64,000 nt of DNA, taken from the NCBI GenBank assembly GCA_021907015.1, contig CP091064.1:1798001-1862000 (forward strand), written 5' to 3'. Below the pieces are notes generated by a model. It worked only from the letters and a program-made list of their open reading frames with translations, was not told where the DNA came from and did not search any database. The stretch comes from Pectobacterium sp. PL152 (GTDB lineage: Bacteria > Pseudomonadota > Gammaproteobacteria > Enterobacterales > Enterobacteriaceae). Shown here in pieces: positions 29,132-38,263 of this stretch (position 1 is its first letter; every line of letters begins with the position of its first letter). A program made the translations under genes and the position numbers.

Positions 29132-29929
29132 ATGGATCATCAAACCATTCGCAATCAGATGCAGTCATTGGTGCGTGACCACGTTCCTTCCAATGCCCGC
29201 AGTTTCAGGTTCAAAATTTTTGACGGCCAGCCCAAGGTGTCGACACTGGGCTTTCACATTGATCCCAAGCCTTTTGAAGGAAAGATCATCGCCAGGACGG
29301 AGGATGCCATTGTCGTCAAGACGGGCCGAATCGAGTTCGCCGTGCTTGACCGGACGCTCGTGACCGAAGATCCAGACGAAGGAGCCCAGGTGCAGGTCGA
29401 ACCCTACGCACGGCATCGCTTCGACGGTCTTCGCGCAGACACACCCGAAGAGCGCACCGAATACACCGCTGATGGCAAGCCCTACAAGCTCCAGACGTAT
29501 GTCCTCGGCTCCGCCCCCGCCAAGCTTCCGATCCCGCAACCCCGCAGCCCGGAGTTACAGGAACTGATCAGGCAACTGGAGGAGCTGCCGGCACCGGATG
29601 GTTTTCGTCGGATTACGCACCTGCTGGTTGATGCGGGTGCGCGGGATTTCACCTGGGTTGATCCACTGCCCAAGGACATCATCGCTACACCACCGGCTAT
29701 CAGCTTCAACACAAGCACGGCGAAATTCAATGGCCGCGTCACTGTGCAATACGAACGCGCCGACGACCTCTATGCCGTAGTGCTGAGCCACGATGGAGAG
29801 TTGGTTGAACGGGTTGACGGTGTGTTCTTCGATACCCTCGGAGACGTACTGTTCAGGCTGATCGACGATGGCAGTTGGCGTCGCATACGTGTGCGCACCA
29901 TTCAAAAGCCGCTGCGACGCAAGTCATGA
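29132..29929 (+). CDS. Conserved ICE hypothetical protein
   Basis: 265 residues, intact. ATG 29132 (MDHQTIRNQMQ) is chosen for the ribosome site GGAG nine bases upstream; the frame open from 29096 would start inside the leader terminator. It contains mixed alpha/beta segments: FRFKIFDGQPKVSTLGFHIDPKPFEGKIIA, a repeated theme of short beta strands (IVVKTGRIEFAVL), and a C-terminal YAVVLSHDGELVERVDGVFFDTLGDVLFRLIDDG. I remember similar proteins in PFGI-1-type elements, sometimes labelled GTPase, but no GTP-binding P-loop is visible, so I give no function. Confidence 0.65.
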   Translation: MDHQTIRNQMQSLVRDHVPSNARSFRFKIFDGQPKVSTLGFHIDPKPFEGKIIARTEDAIVVKTGRIEFAVLDRTLVTEDPDEGAQVQVEPYARHRFDGLRADTPEERTEYTADGKPYKLQTYVLGSAPAKLPIPQPRSPELQELIRQLEELPAPDGFRRITHLLVDAGARDFTWVDPLPKDIIATPPAISFNTSTAKFNGRVTVQYERADDLYAVVLSHDGELVERVDGVFFDTLGDVLFRLIDDGSWRRIRVRTIQKPLRRKS

Positions 29930-30018
29930 CGCGACAGACAACCCGTCTATACGGTGGGTTATCTGACCAGCATCGTTTACTTATCGCACCTCGACTGGAT
30001 ACACACCAATCCCCCGCC

Positions 30019-30049
30019 CCGGACAACGCTTCTTCACTGTGTTGCCCGG
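30019..30049 (+). promoter_or_regulatory. Leader hairpin before the DUF3085 gene
   Basis: CCGG-A-CAAC and GTTG-C-CCGG pair around a 13-base loop, ending 27 bases before the ATG at 30077. One of several hairpins that precede genes in this stretch. No T-run follows. Confidence 0.4.
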
Positions 30050-30076
30050 CATACCATCCTCTCAGGAGTAACGTGT

Positions 30077-30442
30077 ATGACTTTACGCTTCAAAGGAGCC
30101 GAATTGCGGCCCGTCATCGCCGAGGCTGTTGCCAATCAGTGCCGCATCATCCTGGTCAAGGATCAGGGTGTTTACTGGCTCGCCGAGCATGGTGAACGCC
30201 ATCCCGATGGGCGTCAAAAGCTGATCGCCTACGCAATTGGCTGCAACCCTGACGTTGCGCCCTTCGACGACTGGTGGGAGCGTTCACGCGCTGAGTTCGG
30301 TGGCGATGATTTTGGTGAGTTTTTCGAACCTGGCGACAGGGTGTTTACCGGCATCCTGGATGGTGCTGGTGATCTCGAAGTGTCCGCTACCGAAACACAG
30401 ATTTTCCTGCAAGTTGTCGCGACAAGCCCCGATAGCAACTGA
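30077..30442 (+). CDS. DUF3085 family protein
   Basis: 121 residues, intact. The ATG at 30077 follows CAGGAGTAACGTGT. DUF3085 pattern: MTLRFKGAELRPVIAEAV, IILVKDQGVYWLAEHGERHPDGRQKLIAYAIGCNPDVAPFDDWWERSRA-like middle with conserved Trp residues, and an acidic end. These small proteins travel with ICEs and plasmids; function unknown. A hairpin (30456-30473) follows it. Confidence 0.75.
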   Translation: MTLRFKGAELRPVIAEAVANQCRIILVKDQGVYWLAEHGERHPDGRQKLIAYAIGCNPDVAPFDDWWERSRAEFGGDDFGEFFEPGDRVFTGILDGAGDLEVSATETQIFLQVVATSPDSN

Positions 30443-30455
30443 GCCTCGTCCTCCA

Positions 30456-30473
30456 TAGCCCCCTCATGGGGGC
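30456..30473 (+). terminator. Hairpin terminator after the DUF3085 gene
   Basis: AGCCCCC-TCAT-GGGGGCT followed by TCTTTCC, 13 bases after the stop codon. A compact GC-rich stem with a T-rich tail, typical of a factor-independent terminator. Confidence 0.6.
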
Positions 30474-30567
30474 TTCTTTCCTCTCGCGCCAGCACCTCCA
30501 CTGCTGACACGCATGCGTCTCAGCCCACGACGGGCCATTCCGCCAGCGATCCCCTGGAGACACCCCC

Positions 30568-31410
30568 ATGCGCGACCCGTTCAAGATTGACTCCCCGACC
30601 TGCATCAGTTTTTCCGGTGGCCGCACCAGTGCCTATATGCTGTGGCGCGTTTTACAGGCCAACGGCGGCCTGCCTGCCGATACCGTCGTCTGCTTCGCCA
30701 ACACGGGAAAAGAAGTAGAGGCTACCCTGCGCTTCGTGCGTGACTGCGCCACACATTGGAAAACCCCTATCCACTGGCTCGAATATCAGGACGCTGCACC
30801 AGGGTTCACACGGGTCGATTTCTCGACGGCCAGCCGTCAGGGTGAGCCTTTCGAGGCGTTGATCCGTAAACGCCAATACCTGCCCAATCCCGTTGCTCGC
30901 GGCTGCACCACCAGCCTGAAAATTCGGCCGATGCATAAATACCTACGCAGTCTTGGTTGGACGGAATGGGATCAATTCATTGGCATCCGCGCCGACGAGC
31001 AACGGCGTGTCGCCAAAATTCGGGCGCGTAGTCACTCCACGGAATCAAGCCATGAAATGATGTGCATGCCATTGGCCGATGCAAACATCAGCGTATACGA
31101 GGTCAGTGCGTTCTGGCAGGCGCAACCTTTCGATCTGGAACTCTTGACCGTGAAAGGCCGCACACTCGAAGGCAACTGTGATTTGTGCTTCCTCAAGCCA
31201 CAGGGACAGCGACTGGCCCTCATCAAGGCCAGACCGGAAGCTGCCATATGGTGGATACGCATGGAATCACTGAATCTGGCCAGCAAAGCCAGTGGTACAC
31301 GGTTTCGTATCGACGGTCCCAGCTATGCCGATCTGGCGCGCTTCGCCGCAAACCAGGGTGATCTGTTCGATTCAACCGAAGATGCGGTAGCCTGTTTTTG
31401 CGGTGATTAA
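30568..31410 (+). CDS. PAPS-reductase-family (adenine nucleotide alpha hydrolase-like) protein
   Basis: 280 residues, intact. The N-terminal PP-loop is SFSGGRTSAYML (about residues 14-25), which binds and activates a nucleotide in the PAPS reductase/ATP sulfurylase/tRNA-thiolation superfamily. Cys residues occur in ARGCTTSLKIRPMH and in the CDLCFLKP pair near residue 216, possibly holding a metal or cluster. The family includes DndC of DNA phosphorothioation, but no dndB, dndD or dndE homologue lies nearby, so that function is not implied. It is common in this ICE class; real substrate unknown. ATG 30568 follows CTGGAGACACCCCC. Confidence 0.75.
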   Translation: MRDPFKIDSPTCISFSGGRTSAYMLWRVLQANGGLPADTVVCFANTGKEVEATLRFVRDCATHWKTPIHWLEYQDAAPGFTRVDFSTASRQGEPFEALIRKRQYLPNPVARGCTTSLKIRPMHKYLRSLGWTEWDQFIGIRADEQRRVAKIRARSHSTESSHEMMCMPLADANISVYEVSAFWQAQPFDLELLTVKGRTLEGNCDLCFLKPQGQRLALIKARPEAAIWWIRMESLNLASKASGTRFRIDGPSYADLARFAANQGDLFDSTEDAVACFCGD

Positions 31411-31475
31411 ATCGTGCCGCAGGGAAACCTGATTGTCTTGGGTCTGTGCTGATCAGGTGCCACTTTGGATAACGA

Positions 31476-31799
31476 CTAGGGCAGCAACAACTGCGCCTGA
31501 GTTTTGCCCGCTGCGAGCGCCTCCTTGAACCAATTCGGCTGCTTGCCTCGACCACTCCAGGTCAGGCTTGGGTTGTCGGGATGTGCATATTTGGGAGCCA
31601 CAGGATTTTTTACCCGAGGACTCGGCTTCGAGTTCGGGAAGACCTGCTCCAGCTCCAGATTTTCACCTTCCAGCAACTGCAGAATTTTCTCGCGAACAGC
31701 CTTGATGCGTTCACGTTCTCCCTTGACCAGTTGATCCTGTGCGGATGCGATCAGGTTCTTCAATTCGGCTGCGGACAGCGCCTGCAAATCAATCGACAT
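31476..31799 (-). CDS. H-NS-like nucleoid protein
   Basis: 107 residues, intact, on the opposite strand to its neighbours. Start 31799 (MSIDLQALS) has GGAGGGAGAAATA upstream. The N-terminal half is a dimerising coiled coil (LSAAELKNLIASAQDQL, ERERIKAVREKILQLL); the C-terminal AT-hook-like domain carries KYAHPDNPSLTWSGRGKQPNW, the H-NS DNA-binding pattern in its beta-proteobacterial form. It probably silences AT-rich DNA such as the cargo modules or limits host fitness cost, as shown for other plasmid and ICE H-NS proteins (inference here). Confidence 0.8.
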   Translation of the reverse strand: MSIDLQALSAAELKNLIASAQDQLVKGERERIKAVREKILQLLEGENLELEQVFPNSKPSPRVKNPVAPKYAHPDNPSLTWSGRGKQPNWFKEALAAGKTQAQLLLP

Positions 31800-32176
31800 T
31801 ATTTCTCCCTCCATGGGTGATGCAGAAAGTCGTTAAGTATGCGTTTGTACCACGACAGCCATTTTCAGAGGAATGGCATTTCGAAAATAGGGAACGACTC
31901 CAGTTCATATTTCTCGTCGCGCCGGCATTGAGGCACGGGCAGTCTGTCTGCATGTTTTGCTGACGTTGTCAGCGACATGCCACGCAACCACGGTCTCCAA
32001 GGTTGCGGTGCGGCAAAAACCGCATGACCAAGCCAGTTCGCACAGCATCCTCACGCGGACGGCCACCGGCTTCTACCGGTAGTGGATGCATCCGCCTTAT
32101 CAACCCATCGCGGGGTGACACACCCTCGCCATCGGGCCTGGTGTGTCTCCGCTTCATTTTCAATGGAGATTTCACC
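31800..32176. promoter_or_regulatory. Divergent region between H-NS-like gene and STY4534-like gene
   Basis: About 375 bases with no gene. It holds small inverted repeats: GCAACC/GGTTGC (31984-32006), GCGG/CCGC just after, and a stronger hairpin GACACACC/GGTGTGTC (32117-32124 with 32140-32147) that ends 29 bases before the next ATG. The H-NS side is AT-richer and should hold its promoter. Confidence 0.4.
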
Positions 32177-33095
32177 ATGAGCCATTCTACTTCAGGCGAA
32201 AAAGCCTATTTCGATCTGCACACCGAAGGTTACGGTCGTCTGCAACGCGTACGGGAAGTTCCCGTGCGGGGTGGCCGACGTGCTCAACCCTTCCTGGCCT
32301 GCACCATCGCAGCGCTAGTCGGCTCGTCCCAAGAACCGACCACCCGCTATTTTGATGTCAAAGTCACAGGTGCCGAGGCTAAAAACTGGTCGAACACTAT
32401 GTCGGCATTGATGATCCAAAGCAGCGTCCGATGATCAAGTTCCGGCTGGGGGATCTGTGGAGTGATGCATTCATTCGCCCCAGCGGTGAGCGCAGGGTGA
32501 ACCGGCAGCCAGTCTCAAGGGACGGCTCCTGAAAGCTGAACTGATCGACCCTGCCGCACTGCAAATAATCGAACAGTACGAGCTGGTCACTCGGGGCATT
32601 GGCTACCTCAATCGGCCCAAAGACGTCACACCGAAGAAGGGTGACCCGTTCCTCGCATGCACCATCGGTGCGCTGGCCGGGCCTGTCGAAGAACCGGAAT
32701 ACCGGTACATCAACACCATCGTGACCACACCGGAGGCTCAACATCTGGTGCGCCGTTGCGTGCAGGCCGTCGAGGCTGAGCGCAAGGTACTGGTGGCCTT
32801 TCGTCTCAATGACATGAAAGCTGATCCGTACCTTCGCACGAAGGGCGAGCATGCCGGCGAGCCGGCTGCGAGTCTGGAGTCCAAACTGATCCATATTGGC
32901 CTGATCAAGATCGATGGCCAATTGGTCTATCCCACTGCCAACCAGGCTCCCTCTTCCGAACATGCTACAGCGGTATCCACTGCGTCAGAAAGTTCTGATA
33001 ACAGCGTGGATATGCCGTCTACGACGCCCAGTACAACCGAACCTGAAGCGCAATCCTCGGTAGAAGAAGAGCCCGCTCTCGTCACTTCACGCTAA
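32177..33095 (+). CDS. STY4534-family ICE replication protein with two DUF3577-like repeats (frameshifted)
   Basis: Reconstructed length about 306 residues. Each half carries the same theme: a glycine-aromatic start (TEGYGRLQRVREV / TRGIGYLNRPKDV), FLACTIAALVG / FLACTIGALAG, EPTTRYFDVKVTG / EPEYRYINTIVTT, and KGEPAASL-K-RL / AGEPAASLESKL. So it is an internal duplication of the DUF3577 unit, as in the STY4534 family. Shifts at 32382 (one more A gives AKKLVEHY) and near 32494 (one more A gives ERKGEPAASL) are homopolymers. The C-terminal 50 residues are Ser/Thr/Glu-rich. Assigned to ICE replication by family name only. Confidence 0.7.
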
Positions 33096-33102
33096 GCCGA
33101 TC

Positions 33103-33129
33103 GGCAAGACCTCACATTGGGGTCTTGTC
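33103..33129 (+). terminator. Hairpin between STY4534-like and DUF3275 genes
   Basis: GGCAAGACC and GGTCTTGTC flank a nine-base loop, 8 bases after the stop; CCCTTTTCCC follows. It is a terminator or leader hairpin 48 bases ahead of the next ATG. Confidence 0.5.
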
Positions 33130-33177
33130 CCTTTTCCCAAGGTTATCGGTAGTACAACGCATCCCAGGAGATTATCC

Positions 33178-33852
33178 ATGGCTACAGCAGCCGTTCAATC
33201 CGCTCCCCCCATCATCGTTCGCGGCCAACTCGCAATCCGCACAATATCTGGTCGTAACGGCCGGTTCACAGTCGGTCGTCTCACCACTCACCTTGGGCTG
33301 TTCCATGTCAAAGATCCCGAACTGGAGCAGTATCCCGAAGGAAAGTATGAGGGTGAATTTGCGATTCGATATATTTATCCGAAAGCCTATCCTGTCGGCG
33401 ACGGCATGCGATTCGAGATCCGGGCCAACCTGGATGGCATGACCTTGTCTGGTATCGACAAACTCAGCAAAGCAGAGGCTCGCGCCTTCGCCACGCAGGA
33501 TGTCGATCCGCTGGATGAGGAATCGGGTACTCAACCCGTACCCACGCCAACCGCAACGTCCAAATCCAAGGCCAGGCCTGCCCCTGCTCAAGCCACCCAG
33601 GACCCACTGGTCGACACCACGCCATTCAGCGTCGATGCACCCTCCGCGACTATAGCGGCCTCGGACAATCCCGATAGCGATGATGCCGCATTGTTCGGCA
33701 TCCTCTGGCCGCTGGGTGAATCGGTGAAGCTGGACGCAACCATTGACCGCCGCACGTTGCGCCTGCAAGTCGCGCGGTTGAGCCAGTTGAGCTATGTGTT
33801 CGACGCCACGGCCCAACAGTGGAACCGCCAGTCTGAATCCCTGACGACCTGA
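33178..33852 (+). CDS. DUF3275 family ICE protein
   Basis: 224 residues, intact. DUF3275 pattern: IVRGQLAIRTISGRNGRFTVGRL, GLFHVKDPELEQYPEGKYEGEFAIRYIYP-like beta-rich N-terminal domain, a Pro/Ala/Thr-rich linker (about residues 118-165), and a C-terminal block FGILWPLGESVKLDATIDRRTLRLQVARL. Found in the same place in related ICEs. Function unknown; the two-domain plan with a flexible linker resembles accessory DNA-processing proteins. ATG 33178 follows CCAGGAGATTATCC. Confidence 0.75.
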   Translation: MATAAVQSAPPIIVRGQLAIRTISGRNGRFTVGRLTTHLGLFHVKDPELEQYPEGKYEGEFAIRYIYPKAYPVGDGMRFEIRANLDGMTLSGIDKLSKAEARAFATQDVDPLDEESGTQPVPTPTATSKSKARPAPAQATQDPLVDTTPFSVDAPSATIAASDNPDSDDAALFGILWPLGESVKLDATIDRRTLRLQVARLSQLSYVFDATAQQWNRQSESLTT

Positions 33853-33889
33853 TTCATCCAGCCACCGCTGCGCGCTTTTCCCATCCTTC

Positions 33890-33939
33890 GGGGCAACACG
33901 GCCCTAAGGGCGATGTTGCCCCTCAATTTTTTATTGAGG
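33890..33939 (+). promoter_or_regulatory. Two overlapping leader hairpins before the next gene
   Basis: GGGGCAACA (33890-33898) pairs with TGTTGCCCC (33914-33922), enclosing a GCCC/GGGC inner stem, followed by six T. CCTCAAT (33921-33927) pairs perfectly with ATTGAGG (33933-33939), which contains the Shine-Dalgarno of the gene starting at 33948. The two stems share bases 33921-33922, so they compete. The layout is that of a translational or transcriptional switch. Confidence 0.5.
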
Positions 33940-33947
33940 ACACCACC

Positions 33948-34594
33948 ATGCCCGAATCTTCATTACAGCAACCGTTGTTCCGCATCGACGAATGTACTGA
34001 CCTGATGGTCGATGCCTGCGTCTGCCGCGAGAATGGCGATCTGGTCTTTGTCTCAATCTGGGCGCGGGATACTGCTATCCAGCAATTTATCGCACAACTC
34101 ACACTGGGCCACGATGACGATGGACTGAACCAGTTTCACCTCATCACAGAGCACGGCGGCTCTGTACCTGTGTTCATCCCTTCGGTCGAGCGCCTTGAAA
34201 AGCGTCTGACCCGCAACTATCGCCGCACGCTGTTTGGATCGCTCACCAATCTGTGGCTGTTCGACCAGCGTTGCATCTGCCCTGACAAGAGCACAGCCAG
34301 CGCACTGGCGCTACTGCCGCGCTCTGCTGCTGAACCGACCGTTCGCTTGTGGCAACTCGTCAAAGATACATGTCCGCTGCCACTGCTCGACCACTGGCAA
34401 ACGCCCGTGCTGGAGTTACTGCGCAGCCGCGACATGCTCCATGAGCTACCGGTCGCTCTCGGGCCGCTGCGGGGCTTTCGCCTTGACTGGACGTGCCAGC
34501 ACTCACCGATGCGCTGGGCGAGCTTATTCGTAACGGCGTTCTCACGGCCTATCCATATCCGTCACAGATCTGGACACCGCACGCGGTGGTCTGA
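33948..34594 (+). CDS. Conserved ICE hypothetical protein (frameshifted near end)
   Basis: About 215 residues. The open frame appears fused to the next gene, but a missing C near 34490 explains this: one more base restores FRLDLDVPALTDALGELIRNGV and an end at AYPYPSQIWTPHAVV with TGA at 34592-34594. N-terminal segments: LMVDACVCRENGDLVFVSIWARDTAIQ, LITEHGGSVPVFIPS, RTLFGSLTNLWLFDQRC. No catalytic motif recognised. Similar proteins precede the methylase-like gene in related ICEs. Translation may be controlled by the competing leader hairpins. Confidence 0.6.
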
Positions 34595-34664
34595 TCATTT
34601 CACGGCAGGCGCACCTTACCAGGCACCTGCACGTTCTTTCATCATCGCCAGACAGGAGATCCCT

Positions 34665-35774
34665 ATGGCACTCATGTTTCCCCGGCTCGCCAGAAATTTT
34701 GCCAAAAATGGCTATTACCCTACCGATGAGTCCACGCTCGAACGGACACTCGCCGCACTGGCTCCCAGCGATGAGCCCATGTGCATTATTGACCCTTGTG
34801 CCGGCGAAGGCGTTGCGATTGCCGAAGCCGCCCATGCCCTCGGGCTTGATCACACCCGTTCGTACGCTGTCGAGTACGATCAGGAGCGCGCCAGCCATGC
34901 ACGGTTGTTGGTCGATCACTGCATCCATGCCGACCTGATGGATACCCTCATCTCGCGTCAGGCATTCGGTTTGCTTTGGCTCAATCCACCGTACGGCGAC
35001 TTATCCAGAGATGCCAACGGCAACATCGGCTACGACGGTAAGGGCCGGCCCCGACTGGAAAAGCTGTTCTACCAGCGGACGCTGCCCTTGCTGCAGTACC
35101 ACGGTATTCTCGTTTTCATCATTCCGTTCTATGTGCTCGACCAGGAAATGGTGGGCTGGCTCACACGCCACTTCGCCGATCTGCGTATCTTCCGTGCGGT
35201 AGATACACAGTTCAAACAAGTGGTGCTGTTTGGTCGTCGTGCTCGCCAGCGCGATCTGGCGAGTGAAGACGTGAAGTCCACCCGCGCCCGGTTGTTGCAA
35301 ATCGGGCAGGGAGAACAGGACGCAGAGGAATTGCCGCCCGAGTGGACGTCGCTTCCCTATATCGTGCCAGGCACCCGGGCCGAACCCGAGCATTTTTATC
35401 GCATCAGCATGGAGCCGATGCAGTTCGCCGAAGAAGTACAGCGTCTGCGAGGCCTGTGGCCAGCGTTCGAGACTCACCTCGGTGCCGCGCAGCAGTCGCT
35501 GCGTGCGCCTGCTCGTGCTTTATCTGAATGGCACCTGGCATTGGCCCTGGCAGCGGGTGCGATCTCCGGCGTCGTGCAGTCCCAAAGCGGCCGCACACTT
35601 GCGGTCAAGGGTGACACCTACAAGCAGAAAGCGACGAGCACCGAGTATTGCGAACGCGATGACGGTTCAATCGCCGAAACGCGCATTCTCACCGATAAGT
35701 TCGTGCCCGTCATCAGAGCATGGGACCTGTCTCCCAACTCAGCCACGCTGGGACGGATTCTCACCATCCATTAA
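34665..35774 (+). CDS. N6-adenine-methyltransferase-like protein (DUF6094 type)
   Basis: 369 residues, intact. ATG 34665 follows CAGGAGATCCCT and begins MALMFPRLARNFAKNGYYPTD. It has the Rossmann methyltransferase core: motif I IDPCAGEGVAIAEAA, the acidic motif II YAVEYDQERA, and motif IV NPPYGDL, which is the amino-methylase signature for adenine or cytosine N4. Later FYVLDQEMVGWLTRHF and FKQVVLFGRR follow. Such orphan methylases are frequent in these ICEs and may protect entering DNA. No partner nuclease adjacent. Confidence 0.75.
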   Translation: MALMFPRLARNFAKNGYYPTDESTLERTLAALAPSDEPMCIIDPCAGEGVAIAEAAHALGLDHTRSYAVEYDQERASHARLLVDHCIHADLMDTLISRQAFGLLWLNPPYGDLSRDANGNIGYDGKGRPRLEKLFYQRTLPLLQYHGILVFIIPFYVLDQEMVGWLTRHFADLRIFRAVDTQFKQVVLFGRRARQRDLASEDVKSTRARLLQIGQGEQDAEELPPEWTSLPYIVPGTRAEPEHFYRISMEPMQFAEEVQRLRGLWPAFETHLGAAQQSLRAPARALSEWHLALALAAGAISGVVQSQSGRTLAVKGDTYKQKATSTEYCERDDGSIAETRILTDKFVPVIRAWDLSPNSATLGRILTIH

Positions 35775-35855
35775 TCCTCAAAGACAGTCAGTACCACCCA
35801 CACACAGCTGGTCACTGAACCTGAGTTCAACACCAGTCCGTTTCTCTTACCCATC

Positions 35856-35896
35856 GGGGCATACATCGCCCCTGGGCGGTGCATGCCCCATTTTTT
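35856..35896 (+). terminator. Leader terminator directly before the helicase gene
   Basis: GGGGCAT/ATGCCCC continued by CATCGCC/GGCGGTG (one mismatch) makes a 14-15 bp hairpin with a tiny loop, then ATTTTTT. The helicase ATG is at 35907, eleven bases after the T-run, so no promoter fits between. Again an attenuator layout. Confidence 0.6.
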
Positions 35897-35906
35897 GAGC
35901 ATCACC

Positions 35907-38183
35907 ATGAGCATACAAATCGAAGCGGCCCCTGCCGTCACGCAATCACCCGAGACCGGTGATCTGTTCTGCCCTGCGAACGACGAACTCTCCATCAGCA
36001 TGCAGGATTTCGTCAGCGAGTTCGGGGATGAATTGCTCGACTCTCTCAACCGGGCCAATCCACCGGTCTACAACGGTGTGCCACGTGCAAACCGACAACG
36101 CATTCTCGCCAGTCTCAAGCGACAGTTGTTCCCCGCTCAGGCCGAGGTCGTGCATGCAGCAGCCGAGTTGCTCGTCAACCAGGGCGAGCGAGCGGCCATC
36201 GTCAATGGTGAGATGGGGACGGGCAAAACCACCGTCGGCATCGCGCTGGCGGCGGTACTCAATGCGGAAGGCTATCGCCGCACACTCGTCCTCAGCCCAC
36301 CGCACCTGGTCTATAAATGGCGGCGGGAGATTCTCGAAACCGTCACGGGGCCAAAGTCTGGGTGCTCAACGGCCCGGACACGCTGCTCAAACTGATCAAG
36401 CTGCGCGAGCAACTGAACGTGCCAGCCGATGGACAGGAATTTTTCATCATTGGCCGTGTGCGCATGCGAATGGGCTTCCACTGGAAGCCCGCGTTCGTTC
36501 GCAAGCGCACCCCTCACGGCACCGTTGGGCTTTGTCCACACTGCGGCACCATGGTTCACACCCTTGATGGTGAGCCCGTCAGCGCACTGGAACTCGACGC
36601 AGAGGAAGTGCGTCGCAAGTGTGGCGTTTGCAAAAGTGCCCTCTGGACACTGATGCGACCACGCAGTTTGTCAGGCAGCGATCAATCCGCAGCAGTACTG
36701 CGGGCGCTGAAACGCATTCCGACCATTGGTGAAGCCACAGCCGCCAAACTGATGAAGACCTTTGGCGATTCATTCCTGGCCTCGATGCTTGGGGACAACT
36801 TCCACCAGTTCATCAACCTGATGGACAATCGAGGGAGTTGGTCTTTCAGACCGGCAAGCTCAGCGTATGGAACGCGCCATGTCGAGTATGGAGTTCGGCT
36901 TCGGTGAGGGCGGCTATCAACCCAGCGAATTTGTGAAGCGGTATCTGCCGCAAAGCACATTCGATTTGCTCATCGCCGACGAAGCCCACGAGTACAAGAC
37001 AGGCGGTTCCGCACAGGGTCAGGCCATGGGTGTTATTGCGGCCAAAACCCGCAAAACGTTGCTGCTCACCGGCACGCTGATGGGAGGCTACGCTTCCGAT
37101 CTCTTCTATCTGCTGTTCCGAGCACTGCCCGGACGAATGATCGAAGACGGCTACCGACCGAGTACCAGTGGCAGCATGAACGCTGCAGCCATGGCATTCA
37201 TGCGGGATCATGGCGTCCTCAAGGACATCTACTCCGAGAGCGACGGCCCGGCCCACAAGACCGCAAAAGGCTCGAAGGTCACCGTCAGAACCGTCAAAGC
37301 GCCGGGGTTCGGCCCCAAGGGCGTGCTGCGCTGCGTTCTGCCCTTCACGATTTTCCTCAAACTCCGAGACATTGGTGGCGTACTGCCCCCATATGACGAA
37401 GAGTTCAGGGAAGTCGCGATGGACACCGAGCAAAGTGATACCTACAGCAAGCTCGCTGCCAGCCTGACGAGTCAGCTCAAGGAAGCCCTGCGTAAGCGGG
37501 ACACCACCTTGCTGGGCGTGGTGCTCAATGTGCTGCTGGCCTGGTCTGACTGCTGCTTTCGTACCGAAACCGTGCGCCACCCGCGTACGCGAGAGGTACT
37601 GGCATTCACCCAGGCCCAGTTCAACGAGCTGCAGGTGATGCCTAAAGAGCGGGAACTGATCGACATCTGCAAGCAGGAGAAAGCAGAGGGGCGCAAGATC
37701 CTGGCCTATTCCGTCTACACAGGCACGCGAGATACCACCAGCAGGCTGAAAATGCTGTTGGAGCAAGAAGGTTTTCGGGTTGCGGTATTGCGCGCCAGCG
37801 TCGATGCCAGTCGCCGTGAAGACTGGATTGCAGAACAGCTCGACCGTGGCATTGATGTCCTCATCACCAACCCGGAGCTTGTCAAAACAGGGCTGGATCT
37901 TCTGGAGTTCCCCACGATTGTGTTCATGCAATCAGGGTACAACGTGTACACACTGCAGCAGGCCGCACGACGCTCCTGGCGTATCGGCCAGAAGCAGCCT
38001 GTGAAGGTGATCTACCTGGGGTATGCGGCCACGTCACAAATGACGTGCCTGGCGCTGATGGCGAAGAAAATTCTGGTCTCTCAGAGCACGTCGGGAGACG
38101 TTCCTGAGTCGGGACTGGATGTGCTTAATCAAGATGGCGACTCTATTGAAGTCGCCCTGGCCCGGCAACTTGTCGCGGCCTGA
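35907..38183 (+). CDS. SNF2/DEAD-like helicase (frameshifted)
   Basis: Reconstructed length about 758 residues. Walker A is NGEMGTGKTTVGIAL (near residue 105), followed by motif Ia LVLSPPHLVYKWRREI. Two CxxC pairs (CPHCG and CGVCKSALW) suggest an inserted zinc ribbon. DEAH box is IADEAHEYKTG, motif III LLLTGTLMGG, and the second RecA domain ends with YTLQQAARRSWRIGQ, the SNF2-type motif VI. Shifts near 36352 (one more G gives GAKVWVLN) and 36835 (FSDRQAQRME) are homopolymer-type. It probably remodels DNA during element processing. The terminator at 38195 closes the unit. Confidence 0.8.
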
Positions 38184-38194
38184 TGTTCCTGTTT

Positions 38195-38225
38195 ACCGGC
38201 GTCCCGCAAGGACGCCGGTTTTTTC
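38195..38225 (+). terminator. Strong terminator after the helicase gene
   Basis: ACCGGCGTCC-CGCAA-GGACGCCGGT followed by six or seven T, 12 bases after the stop. A textbook factor-independent terminator; it also marks the left edge of cargo module 2. Confidence 0.85.
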
Positions 38226-38263
38226 TGGATGAGCGGCTTTACTGCCAGGTTAGAAAACTGGCA

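Noticed and set aside
30568-31410. DndC of a DNA phosphorothioation system
   Set aside because: Only the general PP-loop family is visible and no other dnd gene lies nearby.
33948-35774. A single 608-residue fused protein
   Set aside because: One base missing near 34490 explains the read-through; both parts have their own start, ribosome site and family-like end.
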